A stretch of DNA of 7,748 nt from an uncultured Gemmatimonadota bacterium (lineage in GTDB: Bacteria > Gemmatimonadota > Gemmatimonadetes > Gemmatimonadales > Gemmatimonadaceae): positions 1 through 7,748 of the forward strand of contig CAMLEQ010000166.1 in assembly GCA_946479015.1 (NCBI GenBank), given 5' to 3'. Below, piece by piece: positions 1 to 7,212 of the stretch. Made by a program: the position numbers and the translations under genes. Within the stretch, counting starts at the first letter, position 1. Each line of letters starts with the position of its first letter. The notes under the pieces were generated by a model, which saw only the letters and a program-made list of their open reading frames with translations, ran no database searches and was not told where the DNA came from.

Positions 1-2014
1 CGCCGTAGCCCACGTAGCCCGGAGGCGAGCCCTTGAGCGTGGAGACGGTGTGCGCTTCCTGGAACTCCGACATGTTGATGGTGATCAGGTTCCGCTCCCC
101 GCCGTAGAGCAGGTCGGAGAGGGCGAGCGCGGTCTCCGTCTTCCCCACGCCGCTCGGCCCGACGAGCATGAACACGCCCTTGGGCTTGTTCGGATCCTCG
201 ATCCCCGCGCGCGAGGTGCGGATGCGCCGGCTGATGTACTCCAGCGCGTGCGCCTGGCCGATGAGCCGGCTCCCCAGGTGGCTCTCCAGCTCGAGCACCG
301 TCCCGAGCTCGTCGCGCAGCATCTTCCCCACCGGGATCCCCGTCCACCCGGAGATCACCTCGCCCACGATGCCCGCGTCCACGCACACGCGAATGAGCGG
401 CATGTCCCCCTGGAGCGCCTCGAGGCGCGCGTCGAGCTGCGCCAGCTCCTGCCGCAGCGCCTCGGCGCCCTCCGGCGCGCGGTCGGCGCCGGCGGAGGCC
501 TCGAGCTGCTCGCGGATCTCGCGGATCCGGGAGACGATGTCCTTCTCCTCGGTCCAGCGCGCGGTGAGCGCGGCGAGCCGCGCCTCGGTGGCGGCGCGGC
601 GCTCGGCGATCTTCGCCAGGCGCTCCGAGTGGTCGGCGCCCACGGCCGCCTCGCGCTCGAGCACCCGCGCCTGCACCGACAGGTCGTCGAGCTCGCGCTG
701 CGCATCCTCGATCGCCGCCGGGGTGGCGTTCTGCCCGAGCGCCAGCCGCGCACACGCGGTGTCGAGCACGCTCACCGCCTTGTCCGGAAGCTGCCGGTCG
801 GCGAGGTAGCGGTGCGAGAGACGCACCGCCGCATCCACGCCGTCATCCAGGATGCGCACCCGGTGGTGCATCTCGAGCGACGGCACCACGCCGCGCATCA
901 TGAGGAGGCAGACGTCCTCCGTCGGCTCTTCCACCTTGACGAGCTGGAAGCGGCGGGAGAGCGCCGGGTCCTTCTCGAAGTACTTCTTGTACTCCGCCCA
1001 CGTGGTGGCGGCGATGGTCCGCAGCTCGCCGCGCGCGAGCGCCGGCTTGAGCAGATTGGCGGCATCGCCCTGCCCCGCCGTGCCGCCCGCGCCGATCATC
1101 GTGTGCGCCTCGTCGATGAACAGGATGATCGGCGTGGGCGAGTTCTTCACCTCCTCGATGAGCCCCTTGAGGCGGTTCTCGAACTCCCCCTTCACGCCGG
1201 CGCCCGCCTGCAGCAGCGCCAGGTCGAGCGTGCGCAGCGTCACCCCGCGCAGCACCGGCGGGACGTCGCCTTCCGCGATGCGGCGCGCGAACCCTTCCAC
1301 CACCGCCGTCTTCCCCACCCCGGCCTCGCCGACGAGGATCGGGTTGTTCTGCCGCCGGCGCGTGAGGATGTCCACCACCTGCCGCACCTCGAAGTCGCGG
1401 CCGAGCACCGGGTCGATCTTCCCCTGGCGCGCCTTCTCCGTGAGGTCGACGGTGTACTGGTCGAGGTTCGGGGTCTTCCCGCCCGCCGCGCGCGGCGCGG
1501 CGCTCCCCCCCGCCTCCGGCGCCGCCGCCGCGAGCGTCTCCTCGGAGGACGCCCCGACGATCGCCGCGAACTCCTTGCGCAGCGACTCGGCCGGGATCTT
1601 CTGCAGCTCCCGGCTCACATCCCCCAGCATGCGCGCCAGGTCCTCGTTGGCCACGAGCGCGAGGATCGTGTGCCCGGAGCGCACCTGCATCGCATCGAGC
1701 TCCACGGAGCCGATCGTCCACGCCTCGGTGAACATCTTCACCAGCGAGGGGCTGAGCGACGGCGTGCGCGCGTTCCCGGTCTTGAGCTTGTCGAGACTGC
1801 GAGTGAGCTCCGCGGCCAGCCGTGACCGGTCGATGCCGAAGTGCTTCAGGATGAAGGCGAGGTCCCCGTCCGTCGCGTCGAGCAGCTTCATGAGGTAGTG
1901 CTCGATCTCCACGTCGTAGTGCGTGCGCGAGAGGCAGAGCCCGGCCGACGCCTCCAGGGCGTTGCGCGTCACGGGGTTCAGCTTGCCGATGAGGGAGCGG
2001 AGGTTGACCGACAT
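1..2014 (-). CDS. clpV: TssH / ClpV, AAA+ T6SS sheath-disassembly ATPase, N-terminal 671 residues (3' end outside window)
   Basis: ClpV is a hexameric Hsp100/ClpB-type ATPase that unfolds TssC from contracted sheaths so that TssBC can be re-used. The visible 671 residues are about three quarters of the usual 870-900, and the frame is open at the window edge. The Clp N-terminal domain (1 to about 150) has the ClpV-type SLIGKLNPVTRNALEASAG start and SRTHYDVEIEHYLMKLL (29-45); in this family it binds the N-terminal helix of TssC. An Ala/Gly/Pro linker follows (about 153-180). The first AAA module has Walker A GEAGVGKT (229-236), a pore-loop region GAGVKGEFENRLK (271-283), Walker B IILFIDE (296-302) and ALSRRF (351-356). 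The middle coiled-coil domain spans roughly 430-535. The second AAA module shows Walker A GPSGVGKT (619-626) and the pore motif GSPPGYVGYG (662-671). Its Walker B and sensors lie beyond position 1. The ATG at 2014 has a good ribosome binding site. Confidence 0.97.
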   Translation of the reverse strand, partial: MSVNLRSLIGKLNPVTRNALEASAGLCLSRTHYDVEIEHYLMKLLDATDGDLAFILKHFGIDRSRLAAELTRSLDKLKTGNARTPSLSPSLVKMFTEAWTIGSVELDAMQVRSGHTILALVANEDLARMLGDVSRELQKIPAESLRKEFAAIVGASSEETLAAAAPEAGGSAAPRAAGGKTPNLDQYTVDLTEKARQGKIDPVLGRDFEVRQVVDILTRRRQNNPILVGEAGVGKTAVVEGFARRIAEGDVPPVLRGVTLRTLDLALLQAGAGVKGEFENRLKGLIEEVKNSPTPIILFIDEAHTMIGAGGTAGQGDAANLLKPALARGELRTIAATTWAEYKKYFEKDPALSRRFQLVKVEEPTEDVCLLMMRGVVPSLEMHHRVRILDDGVDAAVRLSHRYLADRQLPDKAVSVLDTACARLALGQNATPAAIEDAQRELDDLSVQARVLEREAAVGADHSERLAKIAERRAATEARLAALTARWTEEKDIVSRIREIREQLEASAGADRAPEGAEALRQELAQLDARLEALQGDMPLIRVCVDAGIVGEVISGWTGIPVGKMLRDELGTVLELESHLGSRLIGQAHALEYISRRIRTSRAGIEDPNKPKGVFMLVGPSGVGKTETALALSDLLYGGERNLITINMSEFQEAHTVSTLKGSPPGYVGYG

Positions 2015-2020
2015 GGGGCG

Positions 2021-2027
2021 TCTCCCC
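2021..2027 (-). promoter_or_regulatory. Ribosome binding site of tssH/clpV
   Basis: Minus-strand GGGGAGA ends 6 bp before the ATG at 2014, in the 16 bp gap after the tssG stop. It supports that ATG, which also gives the conserved ClpV N-terminus SLIGKLNP. Its presence in a true gap suggests clpV can be initiated independently of tssG, unlike the overlapping baseplate genes upstream. Confidence 0.55.
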
Positions 2028-2030
2028 GTG

Positions 2031-3092
2031 CTAGAGAGTGAGAATCGTTTCGTCCGGATCGCGGTCCATCGGCGCGGTCCGGAGCCAGGTACACCAACCG
2101 AGCGGCGTCGCCCCCTGCCCCTCGTCGCCGAGCACACAGGGCGGCGTCTCATCGCGGGCCAGCACGAGCTGGACCTCGAAGTCGAGCTGATCCTCGCCGA
2201 AGAAGCGGAGCAGTGCGCGCAGCGGCGCGTGCGCCGCGCCGTCGGGGAGGAAGTCGTCGTACTGCCGGCGAGTGAGCGGGCCGATCCGCACCCGCACGCG
2301 CGCCTGCTGGTCCCAGATCTCGTCGCCGGCCACGGCGCCCAGCCCGAGCTGCGACGAGGGCGTGGACTCGTCGCCGAGCTCGCACTGCGTCCCCTCGTCG
2401 AGCGGATACCAGCCGCCGACGAACTGCTCCACCGTGGCGGGCACGTCGAAGTAGTCCTGCACCAGCTGCTCCAGCGCCGCGGCGGGGCGTGCCTTCATGG
2501 CGAGCAGGCCGCTGTAGTACACGAGCGTCTCGTCGGGCACGGCGAGCCGGTGCTGCAGCCCCCCGGTGCCCACGCCCACGAGGTCGCGCAGGTGCCCCAG
2601 GAGGGGATCATCGCGCCCGCGCTCGTGCGCCACCGTGAAGCGGTACTTCTCCCAGGCGCGGTAGAAGAGCGAGGTGATGCGGTGATTGAAGATGTCGAGG
2701 AAGTCGCGCATCGCGCCGTCGCGGGCGCGCGCGCGCTCGGCCACGAGCAGCGTGTAGTTCAGCGGCATCACGCCGAGCGGACCGGTGAGCCCGATGAAGT
2801 TCACCGTCATCCGCGCGGGGGCATCCACGTCATCGAGCTCCAGCGTCTGGATCTCGCTCGCCGGAAACGAGATGGACGGGTGGGCCCCGAAGCGCACGAC
2901 CTCCGCGCGCGGGTCGCCGAAGCCGCCCACCGCATCGCGATCGGGGCGCAGGCGCTCGAGCACCCGCACCGCCTGCGCGAACTCGAACGAGTTCGGGTCC
3001 TCGCGCAGCAGCCGCTCGAGTGGCGACTCCGCTCCGGGCGGCGCTCCCGTGAACGGCGCGGCGCGGCGGCCGCCTACAGCAGTGCCTTCCAT
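2031..3092 (-). CDS. tssG: TssG (ImpH/VasB family), T6SS baseplate wedge protein
   Basis: TssG is the partner of TssF in the baseplate wedge, in the place of phage gp7/gp53, and contacts TssK and the membrane complex through it. The protein is 353 residues, typical for the family. The first 25 residues are low-complexity and variable. They are followed by the conserved NSFEFAQAVRVLERL motif (34-48), RFGAHPSISFPASEI (67-81), VNFIGLTGPLGVMPLNYT (97-114) and FLDIFNHRITSLFYRAWEKYR (131-151), and near the C-terminus IGPLTRRQYDDFLPDG (270-285) and LGWCTWL (331-337). The start is ATG at 3092, with a GAGGG element 4 bp upstream. An in-frame GTG at 3110 would add six residues and cannot be excluded. 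The same frame is open back to 4541, but that stretch is tssF read in a shadow frame. The gene overlaps the end of tssF by 19 bp and ends 16 bp before tssH. Confidence 0.96.
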   Translation of the reverse strand: MEGTAVGGRRAAPFTGAPPGAESPLERLLREDPNSFEFAQAVRVLERLRPDRDAVGGFGDPRAEVVRFGAHPSISFPASEIQTLELDDVDAPARMTVNFIGLTGPLGVMPLNYTLLVAERARARDGAMRDFLDIFNHRITSLFYRAWEKYRFTVAHERGRDDPLLGHLRDLVGVGTGGLQHRLAVPDETLVYYSGLLAMKARPAAALEQLVQDYFDVPATVEQFVGGWYPLDEGTQCELGDESTPSSQLGLGAVAGDEIWDQQARVRVRIGPLTRRQYDDFLPDGAAHAPLRALLRFFGEDQLDFEVQLVLARDETPPCVLGDEGQGATPLGWCTWLRTAPMDRDPDETILTL

Positions 3093-4915
3093 CCCGCCCT
3101 CGGTGGCCACACCCGCAACACGTCCTTGCGCTGCCTCGTCCGCGCGGCGAGCACGGAGAAGCTGTTGATGGACGCGTACAGCCCGAGAAAGCGCTCGAGC
3201 ACGGAGGCGAACAGGAACGCGCTCCCCCCAGCGAACTGCTCCTCGTCCAGCTCGATCTCCACCCGCCGGCCGCGCGCGAAGGTGAGGCCGTGCTCCGAGG
3301 CCACCCGCGAGTACGCGGGCGCGCTCCGCACGTCGAGCAATCCCTGGATCTGCTTCTCGGCGGCGGAGCTCTCGCCGAAGTTGTGCAGGCGCAGGATCTC
3401 CCGCAGCGCATCCGCGCCCCCCTCCACGATGGAGAGGTAGTTGAGCGAGAGCTGCGAGATGAGCCGCCAGAGCTGCGGCCGCCCGAGCGGAGGCTGCACC
3501 ACCGACGTCGGCTTCACGAGCGCGACGATCTTCCGGACCGGGCCGCCCCCGTCGAGCTCGAAGTCGCCCCCGTCGTTGCCGAACGGGAGACGGCTCGGCA
3601 GGTCCCCGTTGAAGCAGGTGAGCCGTGCCGTCACGGCATCGGCATCGGGGAACACGGGGCGCGCGGAGAGATCCACGAAGGAGAGGTAGACGTCGGTCCC
3701 GCCGTCCTGCCGCCAGCCGGCGGCGCGCCGAGTGGCGTGCCAGAACATCCGCGGGGCGCCGCGCTCGGCACCGTGCCGGTACGAGTAGAACGGCTCGAAG
3801 CGGAGCGGCTCCGGTGACCCCGGGGTGATCCCCACCACCTCGTCCACGGAGAACACCGACGTCGAGTGCCGGCGGCGCGCATCGGGGACGAGCAGGTACT
3901 CGTGGCGGCGCTGCGTGAGCAGCACGGGCTCCGACGTCTGCGGGAAGAGGTTCACCGCCGGCGTGCAGCCGAGCCGGATCGTGGACGCCCCCACGCCGGC
4001 CTCGAGCATCGCGCGCCGGTCCCCGCGCTCGAACGGGGAGATCAGGAAGACGAACTCCACCGCGTCGCCGAAGCCGGCGGCGCGCAGCTCGGAGAAGCCG
4101 GAGAGGTCCAGGAAGAGGAATTTCTCCGGGAAGGTGAAGTACTCCTGGAGCAGCCGGTACCCGGCGAAGGAGCGGCGCGGAAAGGGGAGCATCCCCTCCT
4201 CGTCGCCGAAGCCGCCGGGCCGGATCGCCGAGGCGGGGAGCTGGATCGATCGCGCGCGCGCGCCCCCAGCCGGATCGCGCGCGAAGATGCGGACGCAGTT
4301 GTTGCACAGCAGCTCGTAGAGCGTGTGCACCACCGTCGGGTCGCCGCTCAGGTGGAGGCGAAGCGTGTCCAGCTCGAGCTTCGAGAACTGCACGTCGGGG
4401 AGACAGCGCAGCTCGAGACGCACCGCTCCCACCGCATCGGCGGCCTTGATCGGCGGGCGCAGGCGGTCCGGCGTGGTCCACTGGGCGGCGGCGACGGTCA
4501 CCGGCCAGAGCGTGGTGTCGTAGCACGTGCGGAACTTGCACGGCGTCCCCGCCACCGGGCGCGAGTAGAGCAGCGCGTCGCGGGGGATGCGGTAGCCGGT
4601 GGTGAGCTTTCCCTGCTCCGGGTCGAGCGCGAACTCCACCAGCGTCATCGACGGGATGGGCCGCACGTAATGCGGGTAGACGATCCCGAGCAGCGCATCG
4701 CTGATCTCGGGAAAGTCATCGTCGATCTTCAGGTGCACGCGCGCGGCGAGGAACGCGAACGCCTCGAGCAACCGCTCGACGTGCGGGTCCTCGCACTTGC
4801 TCGGCTCGAGCTGGAGCCGGCCAGCCACCTTCGGGTACGCCTGCGCGAACTCCGCCCCCATGCGGCGGAGGAAGGTCAGCTCCCGCTCGTAGTAGTAGAG
4901 CAGCTCGTCACGCAC
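3074..4915 (-). CDS. tssF: TssF (ImpG/VasA family), T6SS baseplate wedge protein
   Basis: TssF is the large baseplate subunit, in the place of phage gp6. Two copies combine with one TssG, plus TssE and TssK, to build each wedge around the VgrG hub. The protein is 613 residues, full length for the family. The N-terminus YYYERELTFLRRMGAEFA (7-24) is highly diagnostic, followed by DPHVERLLEAFAFLAAR (43-59), DDDFPE (65-70) and YPHYVRPIPSM (80-90). Later landmarks are FRTCYDTTLWPV (128-139), SPFERGD (293-299), LWRLISQLSLNYLS (482-495) and a C-terminal PPRAGWKALL (604-613). The start is GTG at 4915: it puts the ERE motif at the usual distance and follows a good ribosome binding site. The gene overlaps tssE by 8 bp upstream and tssG by 19 bp downstream, consistent with coupled translation of subunits of one complex. 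The gene is intact. Confidence 0.97.
   Translation of the reverse strand: MRDELLYYYERELTFLRRMGAEFAQAYPKVAGRLQLEPSKCEDPHVERLLEAFAFLAARVHLKIDDDFPEISDALLGIVYPHYVRPIPSMTLVEFALDPEQGKLTTGYRIPRDALLYSRPVAGTPCKFRTCYDTTLWPVTVAAAQWTTPDRLRPPIKAADAVGAVRLELRCLPDVQFSKLELDTLRLHLSGDPTVVHTLYELLCNNCVRIFARDPAGGARARSIQLPASAIRPGGFGDEEGMLPFPRRSFAGYRLLQEYFTFPEKFLFLDLSGFSELRAAGFGDAVEFVFLISPFERGDRRAMLEAGVGASTIRLGCTPAVNLFPQTSEPVLLTQRRHEYLLVPDARRRHSTSVFSVDEVVGITPGSPEPLRFEPFYSYRHGAERGAPRMFWHATRRAAGWRQDGGTDVYLSFVDLSARPVFPDADAVTARLTCFNGDLPSRLPFGNDGGDFELDGGGPVRKIVALVKPTSVVQPPLGRPQLWRLISQLSLNYLSIVEGGADALREILRLHNFGESSAAEKQIQGLLDVRSAPAYSRVASEHGLTFARGRRVEIELDEEQFAGGSAFLFASVLERFLGLYASINSFSVLAARTRQRKDVLRVWPPRAGWKALL
3097..3101 (-). 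promoter_or_regulatory. Possible ribosome binding site of tssG
   Basis: Minus-strand GAGGG lies 4 bp before the ATG at 3092, within the final codons of tssF. The spacing is slightly short and the region is G-rich anyway, so the match is only suggestive. It favours the ATG over the in-frame GTG at 3110. Confidence 0.35.
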
Positions 4916-5405
4916 CGGCGTCTCCCTTCACCTGATACTCTCCGCTCGAGACCTCGAGCACGGTGTCGAACACCACCGGTTCGGGATTCGGGTCCATCCG
5001 CAGCATCGCCTCGATGACGAAGTGCACCTGGCGGCGCGAGCCCGGGTCATCCGCGGCGAGCGTGACGCGGACGTTCGTGAGCCGGGGCTCGAACGTGGCG
5101 ATCGTCTCCTCCACCTGCCGCAGCAGCCGCGCGCGCTCGCTCCCGGAATCGCGGCTGAACGAGCTGATGTCCGGCAGCCCGTAGTGGTAGAGCGAGTGCC
5201 GCACCTCCTCGTGCTGCTCCGGCGCCTCCTCGTGGATGCGGCGCGTGTTCAGCAGCCACTCGAGATCGCGGCGCAGCGCGTGCTTGAGCTGCCGCACCGA
5301 ATGCGCCCACGTGATGGGCGCATCGGCCGCCTCGCCCGGGGCCTCATCGATCAGCCGGTCGAGGAGCGGCTGCTGGACCGTGCGCTCGAGCTCCGCCTTG
5401 GCCAC
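4908..5405 (-). CDS. tssE: TssE, gp25-like T6SS baseplate protein
   Basis: TssE is the small baseplate-wedge subunit related to phage T4 gp25. It sits with TssF, TssG and TssK under the sheath and helps start sheath assembly. The protein is 165 residues, normal for the family. The gp25/lysozyme-like fold signature is clear: an N-terminal QQPLLDRL motif (11-18), the conserved RDLEWLLNTRR block (46-56), HYGLPDISSF (74-83), and the EPRLTNVRVTL beta-strand motif (106-116), ending with EPVVFDTVLEVSSGEYQVK (142-160). The start is GTG at 5405, 3 bp after the tssA stop. It is preferred because it places the QQPLLDRL motif about 10 residues in, as in homologues. No convincing Shine-Dalgarno precedes it, so it probably depends on ribosomes finishing tssA. 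The TGA stop lies inside the start of tssF (8 bp overlap). No truncation or lost key residue is seen. Confidence 0.96.
   Translation of the reverse strand: MAKAELERTVQQPLLDRLIDEAPGEAADAPITWAHSVRQLKHALRRDLEWLLNTRRIHEEAPEQHEEVRHSLYHYGLPDISSFSRDSGSERARLLRQVEETIATFEPRLTNVRVTLAADDPGSRRQVHFVIEAMLRMDPNPEPVVFDTVLEVSSGEYQVKGDAGA
4921..4928 (-). promoter_or_regulatory. Ribosome binding site of tssF
   Basis: Read on the minus strand this is AAGGGAGA, ending 5 bp before the GTG at 4915. It lies inside the last codons of tssE. It is the best Shine-Dalgarno-like match near the start and supports GTG rather than a later ATG as the initiation codon of tssF. The spacing and purine content are seen directly; its function is inferred. 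Confidence 0.55.
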
Positions 5406-5408
5406 GGC

Positions 5409-7205
5409 CTACGCCTGGGCGAAGCCGATCGCCTGCAAGGGGTCGAGCCGGCAGATGCGGAGGTAGAGCGACTCCTTGGTCCCCGAATCGTCCTCGATCT
5501 TGTCGAGCACCTTGTAGAGCAGCGCGATCGGCTGCGCGACGAGCGCGCCCGCCTCCCACTCCTCGAGCTTGTGGTTCTCGATGTCGTTGAGCAGCTCCTC
5601 GAGGATCGGGCGGGCCACGGCGACCAGCCCCGCCTCGACCATCACCTGCGCGAGCTGCGCCTGACGCAGGAAGCGCCCGCGGCGCGACTTCTCGCGCTCG
5701 AGCGCGCGCATGAGCAGCTCGATCGCCTTGTCCGGGCGCCCGGCGCGCACCTCGGCCGTCGCGCGGTCGAGCGCGACGCGGGAGCCGCGGTCGCCGCCAT
5801 CGGGCGCGGCCACGGGCAGCGGGGCCGCCTCCTCCACCTCCGCCTCGCCGCCGATGAGCCCCGACTCGCGCAGCCACTCGAGCGTGGCGCCGTTCGCCGT
5901 GGGCATGTCGTCCATCAGCGTCATCGTGGGGAGCGCGGGGACGGCGGCGAGCAGCGCGCGGAGCTCGGCGCGGATGGCGGCCGCCACCACCGCGTAGTCC
6001 TCCCCCATCCCCTGGAGGGCGGTGAGCGCGTAGCGCTGGAGATCGAGCCACCCGCGTCCCACGGGGGTGCCCATCACCGTCTCGGCCAGCTCCAGCAGCT
6101 GCTCCCAGGCGGAGTCGAGCACGAGGCCGCGGAGCTGCGTGCGCACCTGCGTCGTTGGCGCCTCCAGCAGCTTGGGATCGGGGGTGGCGCCGTCGGCGCG
6201 CAGCTCCCCCCAGCGCAGGGCGCGGAGCATCAGATACGACGCCGGGTTGCGCGGCTCGGTGCGACGGAGGAATCGCGCCGCACCGATGACGCGCTGCGCG
6301 GCGTCGTTGCGATCCGTCGGCTCGGCGGCGAGCACGCCTCCCGCCGCGGGAGCGGGGGCGCCGCTCCCGGCGGCGGCCGCGCCGACGCCATCCCCGGCGG
6401 ACGCGGCCATCACTGGCTCCGCCTCCGGGGGGTCGGGATCCTGCTCGAGCTTCTTCGCGAGGAGCTGGCGCGCCGTGCGCTCCACGTCCTCCACGGTCTC
6501 GCGCAGCCGGATGTAGCTGGGCGCCACGTCCCCGAACTTGTCGCGCGACAGCTCGTCGAGCGCCTGGAGGGACGCGAGCGTCCCCTCGAGGTCGGTCACG
6601 AGCTGCTTGTAGAAGGGCTTCGGCGTCTCGGCGAGCGACTTGTCGAAGTCCTCGGGCGTGGGGCGTCCTTCCTCGATCGCCTCGGCGCGCCGCGCGGACT
6701 TGCCGTCATCGGCGGCGGCCTCGTCCTCGTAGCCGAAGGAGCGGGCGTCCTTGTACCGGAGAAAGTCGTGCCCCGCGCGGTTGAGCGGCACCGACCGGAG
6801 CGCGAGGTCGATGCGCGATCCGAGCCACTCGAGCGGCGCGGCCCGCATCTCGAGATCTCCGTCCTCGATCTCCGGGTAGAGATGCTCCCAGTACGTGTCG
6901 AGCATCCCGCGGATGACGTCGAGGGTGGCGCGGAAGGCGCCGTAGCCCTCGCGCCGGAGCATCGCCTCGGCGAGCCAGACGGCGAGCTGGAGATCCTTGC
7001 TCTTGGTCGCCAGCGCATCGCCGGCGAGCTTGATGACCTGCGGCCAGTCGGCGAGCTTGCGGGCGCGCTGCCACTCCCCCTGCGGCGCGTCGTCGTCCTC
7101 GCGCCGCGCCTCCTTGATCTTGTCGTAGAGCGGGTCGTAGCGCAGGTCCGCGCCCGCCGGATTGTCACCGGCGACCGGGTTCAGCAGGTCATCGCGTAGC
7201 GGCAT
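5409..7205 (-). CDS. tssA: TssA, T6SS assembly (sheath/tube-priming) protein with ImpA N-terminal domain
   Basis: TssA is a cytoplasmic assembly factor that binds the baseplate and coordinates polymerisation of the Hcp tube and TssBC sheath. The protein is 598 residues. An ImpA N-terminal domain opens with the family signature GDNPAGADLRYDPLYDKI (13-30) and EARREDD (32-38), followed by a helical region to about 250. A low-complexity Ala/Gly/Pro linker follows (about 264-292). Next comes a middle domain with the conserved stretch RFLRRTEPRNPASYLMLRALRWG (311-333), then a helical C-terminal region ending in LYLRICRLDPLQA (580-592). No transmembrane segment is evident. The ATG at 7205 is chosen because the ImpA domain begins at once after it and it lies 7 bp after the tagJ stop; the frame stays open to an ATG at 7367, but that part is tagJ read out of frame. 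No good Shine-Dalgarno is visible, so translational coupling to tagJ is likely. At 598 residues it is longer than short TssAs such as P. aeruginosa TssA1 (about 344). Its C-terminal subclass cannot be assigned by eye. Confidence 0.95.
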   Translation of the reverse strand: MPLRDDLLNPVAGDNPAGADLRYDPLYDKIKEARREDDDAPQGEWQRARKLADWPQVIKLAGDALATKSKDLQLAVWLAEAMLRREGYGAFRATLDVIRGMLDTYWEHLYPEIEDGDLEMRAAPLEWLGSRIDLALRSVPLNRAGHDFLRYKDARSFGYEDEAAADDGKSARRAEAIEEGRPTPEDFDKSLAETPKPFYKQLVTDLEGTLASLQALDELSRDKFGDVAPSYIRLRETVEDVERTARQLLAKKLEQDPDPPEAEPVMAASAGDGVGAAAAGSGAPAPAAGGVLAAEPTDRNDAAQRVIGAARFLRRTEPRNPASYLMLRALRWGELRADGATPDPKLLEAPTTQVRTQLRGLVLDSAWEQLLELAETVMGTPVGRGWLDLQRYALTALQGMGEDYAVVAAAIRAELRALLAAVPALPTMTLMDDMPTANGATLEWLRESGLIGGEAEVEEAAPLPVAAPDGGDRGSRVALDRATAEVRAGRPDKAIELLMRALEREKSRRGRFLRQAQLAQVMVEAGLVAVARPILEELLNDIENHKLEEWEAGALVAQPIALLYKVLDKIEDDSGTKESLYLRICRLDPLQAIGFAQA

Positions 7206-7212
7206 GAGGCAC

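Noticed and set aside
50..1825. Long open frame on the plus strand opposite clpV (591 codons)
   Set aside because: Its translation is Arg/Leu/Glu/His-rich low complexity with no family motif, as expected for the antisense of a high-GC gene. The minus strand encodes an unmistakable ClpV.
2015..2030. Possible promoter or terminator between tssG and clpV
   Set aside because: The gap is only 16 bp. It contains a ribosome binding site but no room for promoter boxes and no hairpin followed by a T-run.
1923..3440. Plus-strand open frame opposite tssG and part of tssF (505 codons)
   Set aside because: It crosses the boundary of two genuine genes on the other strand and has only Arg/His/Glu-rich shadow composition.
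4251..4262. Alternating (CG)6 tract
   Set aside because: It lies inside tssF and encodes ordinary Arg/Ala codons (the ARAR stretch at about residues 219-222). Such short runs are expected at this GC content and no flanking structure suggests a function.
3093..4541. Minus-strand frame extending tssG upstream by about 480 codons
   Set aside because: This part is tssF read in another frame. The TssG family begins near the ATG at 3092, and the extension has shadow-like Arg/Ala/Pro composition.
5022..7199. Long open frame on the plus strand opposite tssE and tssA (725 codons)
   Set aside because: It is antisense to two motif-verified genes, with biased composition and no recognisable domain. Long stop-free antisense frames are a by-product of high third-position GC.
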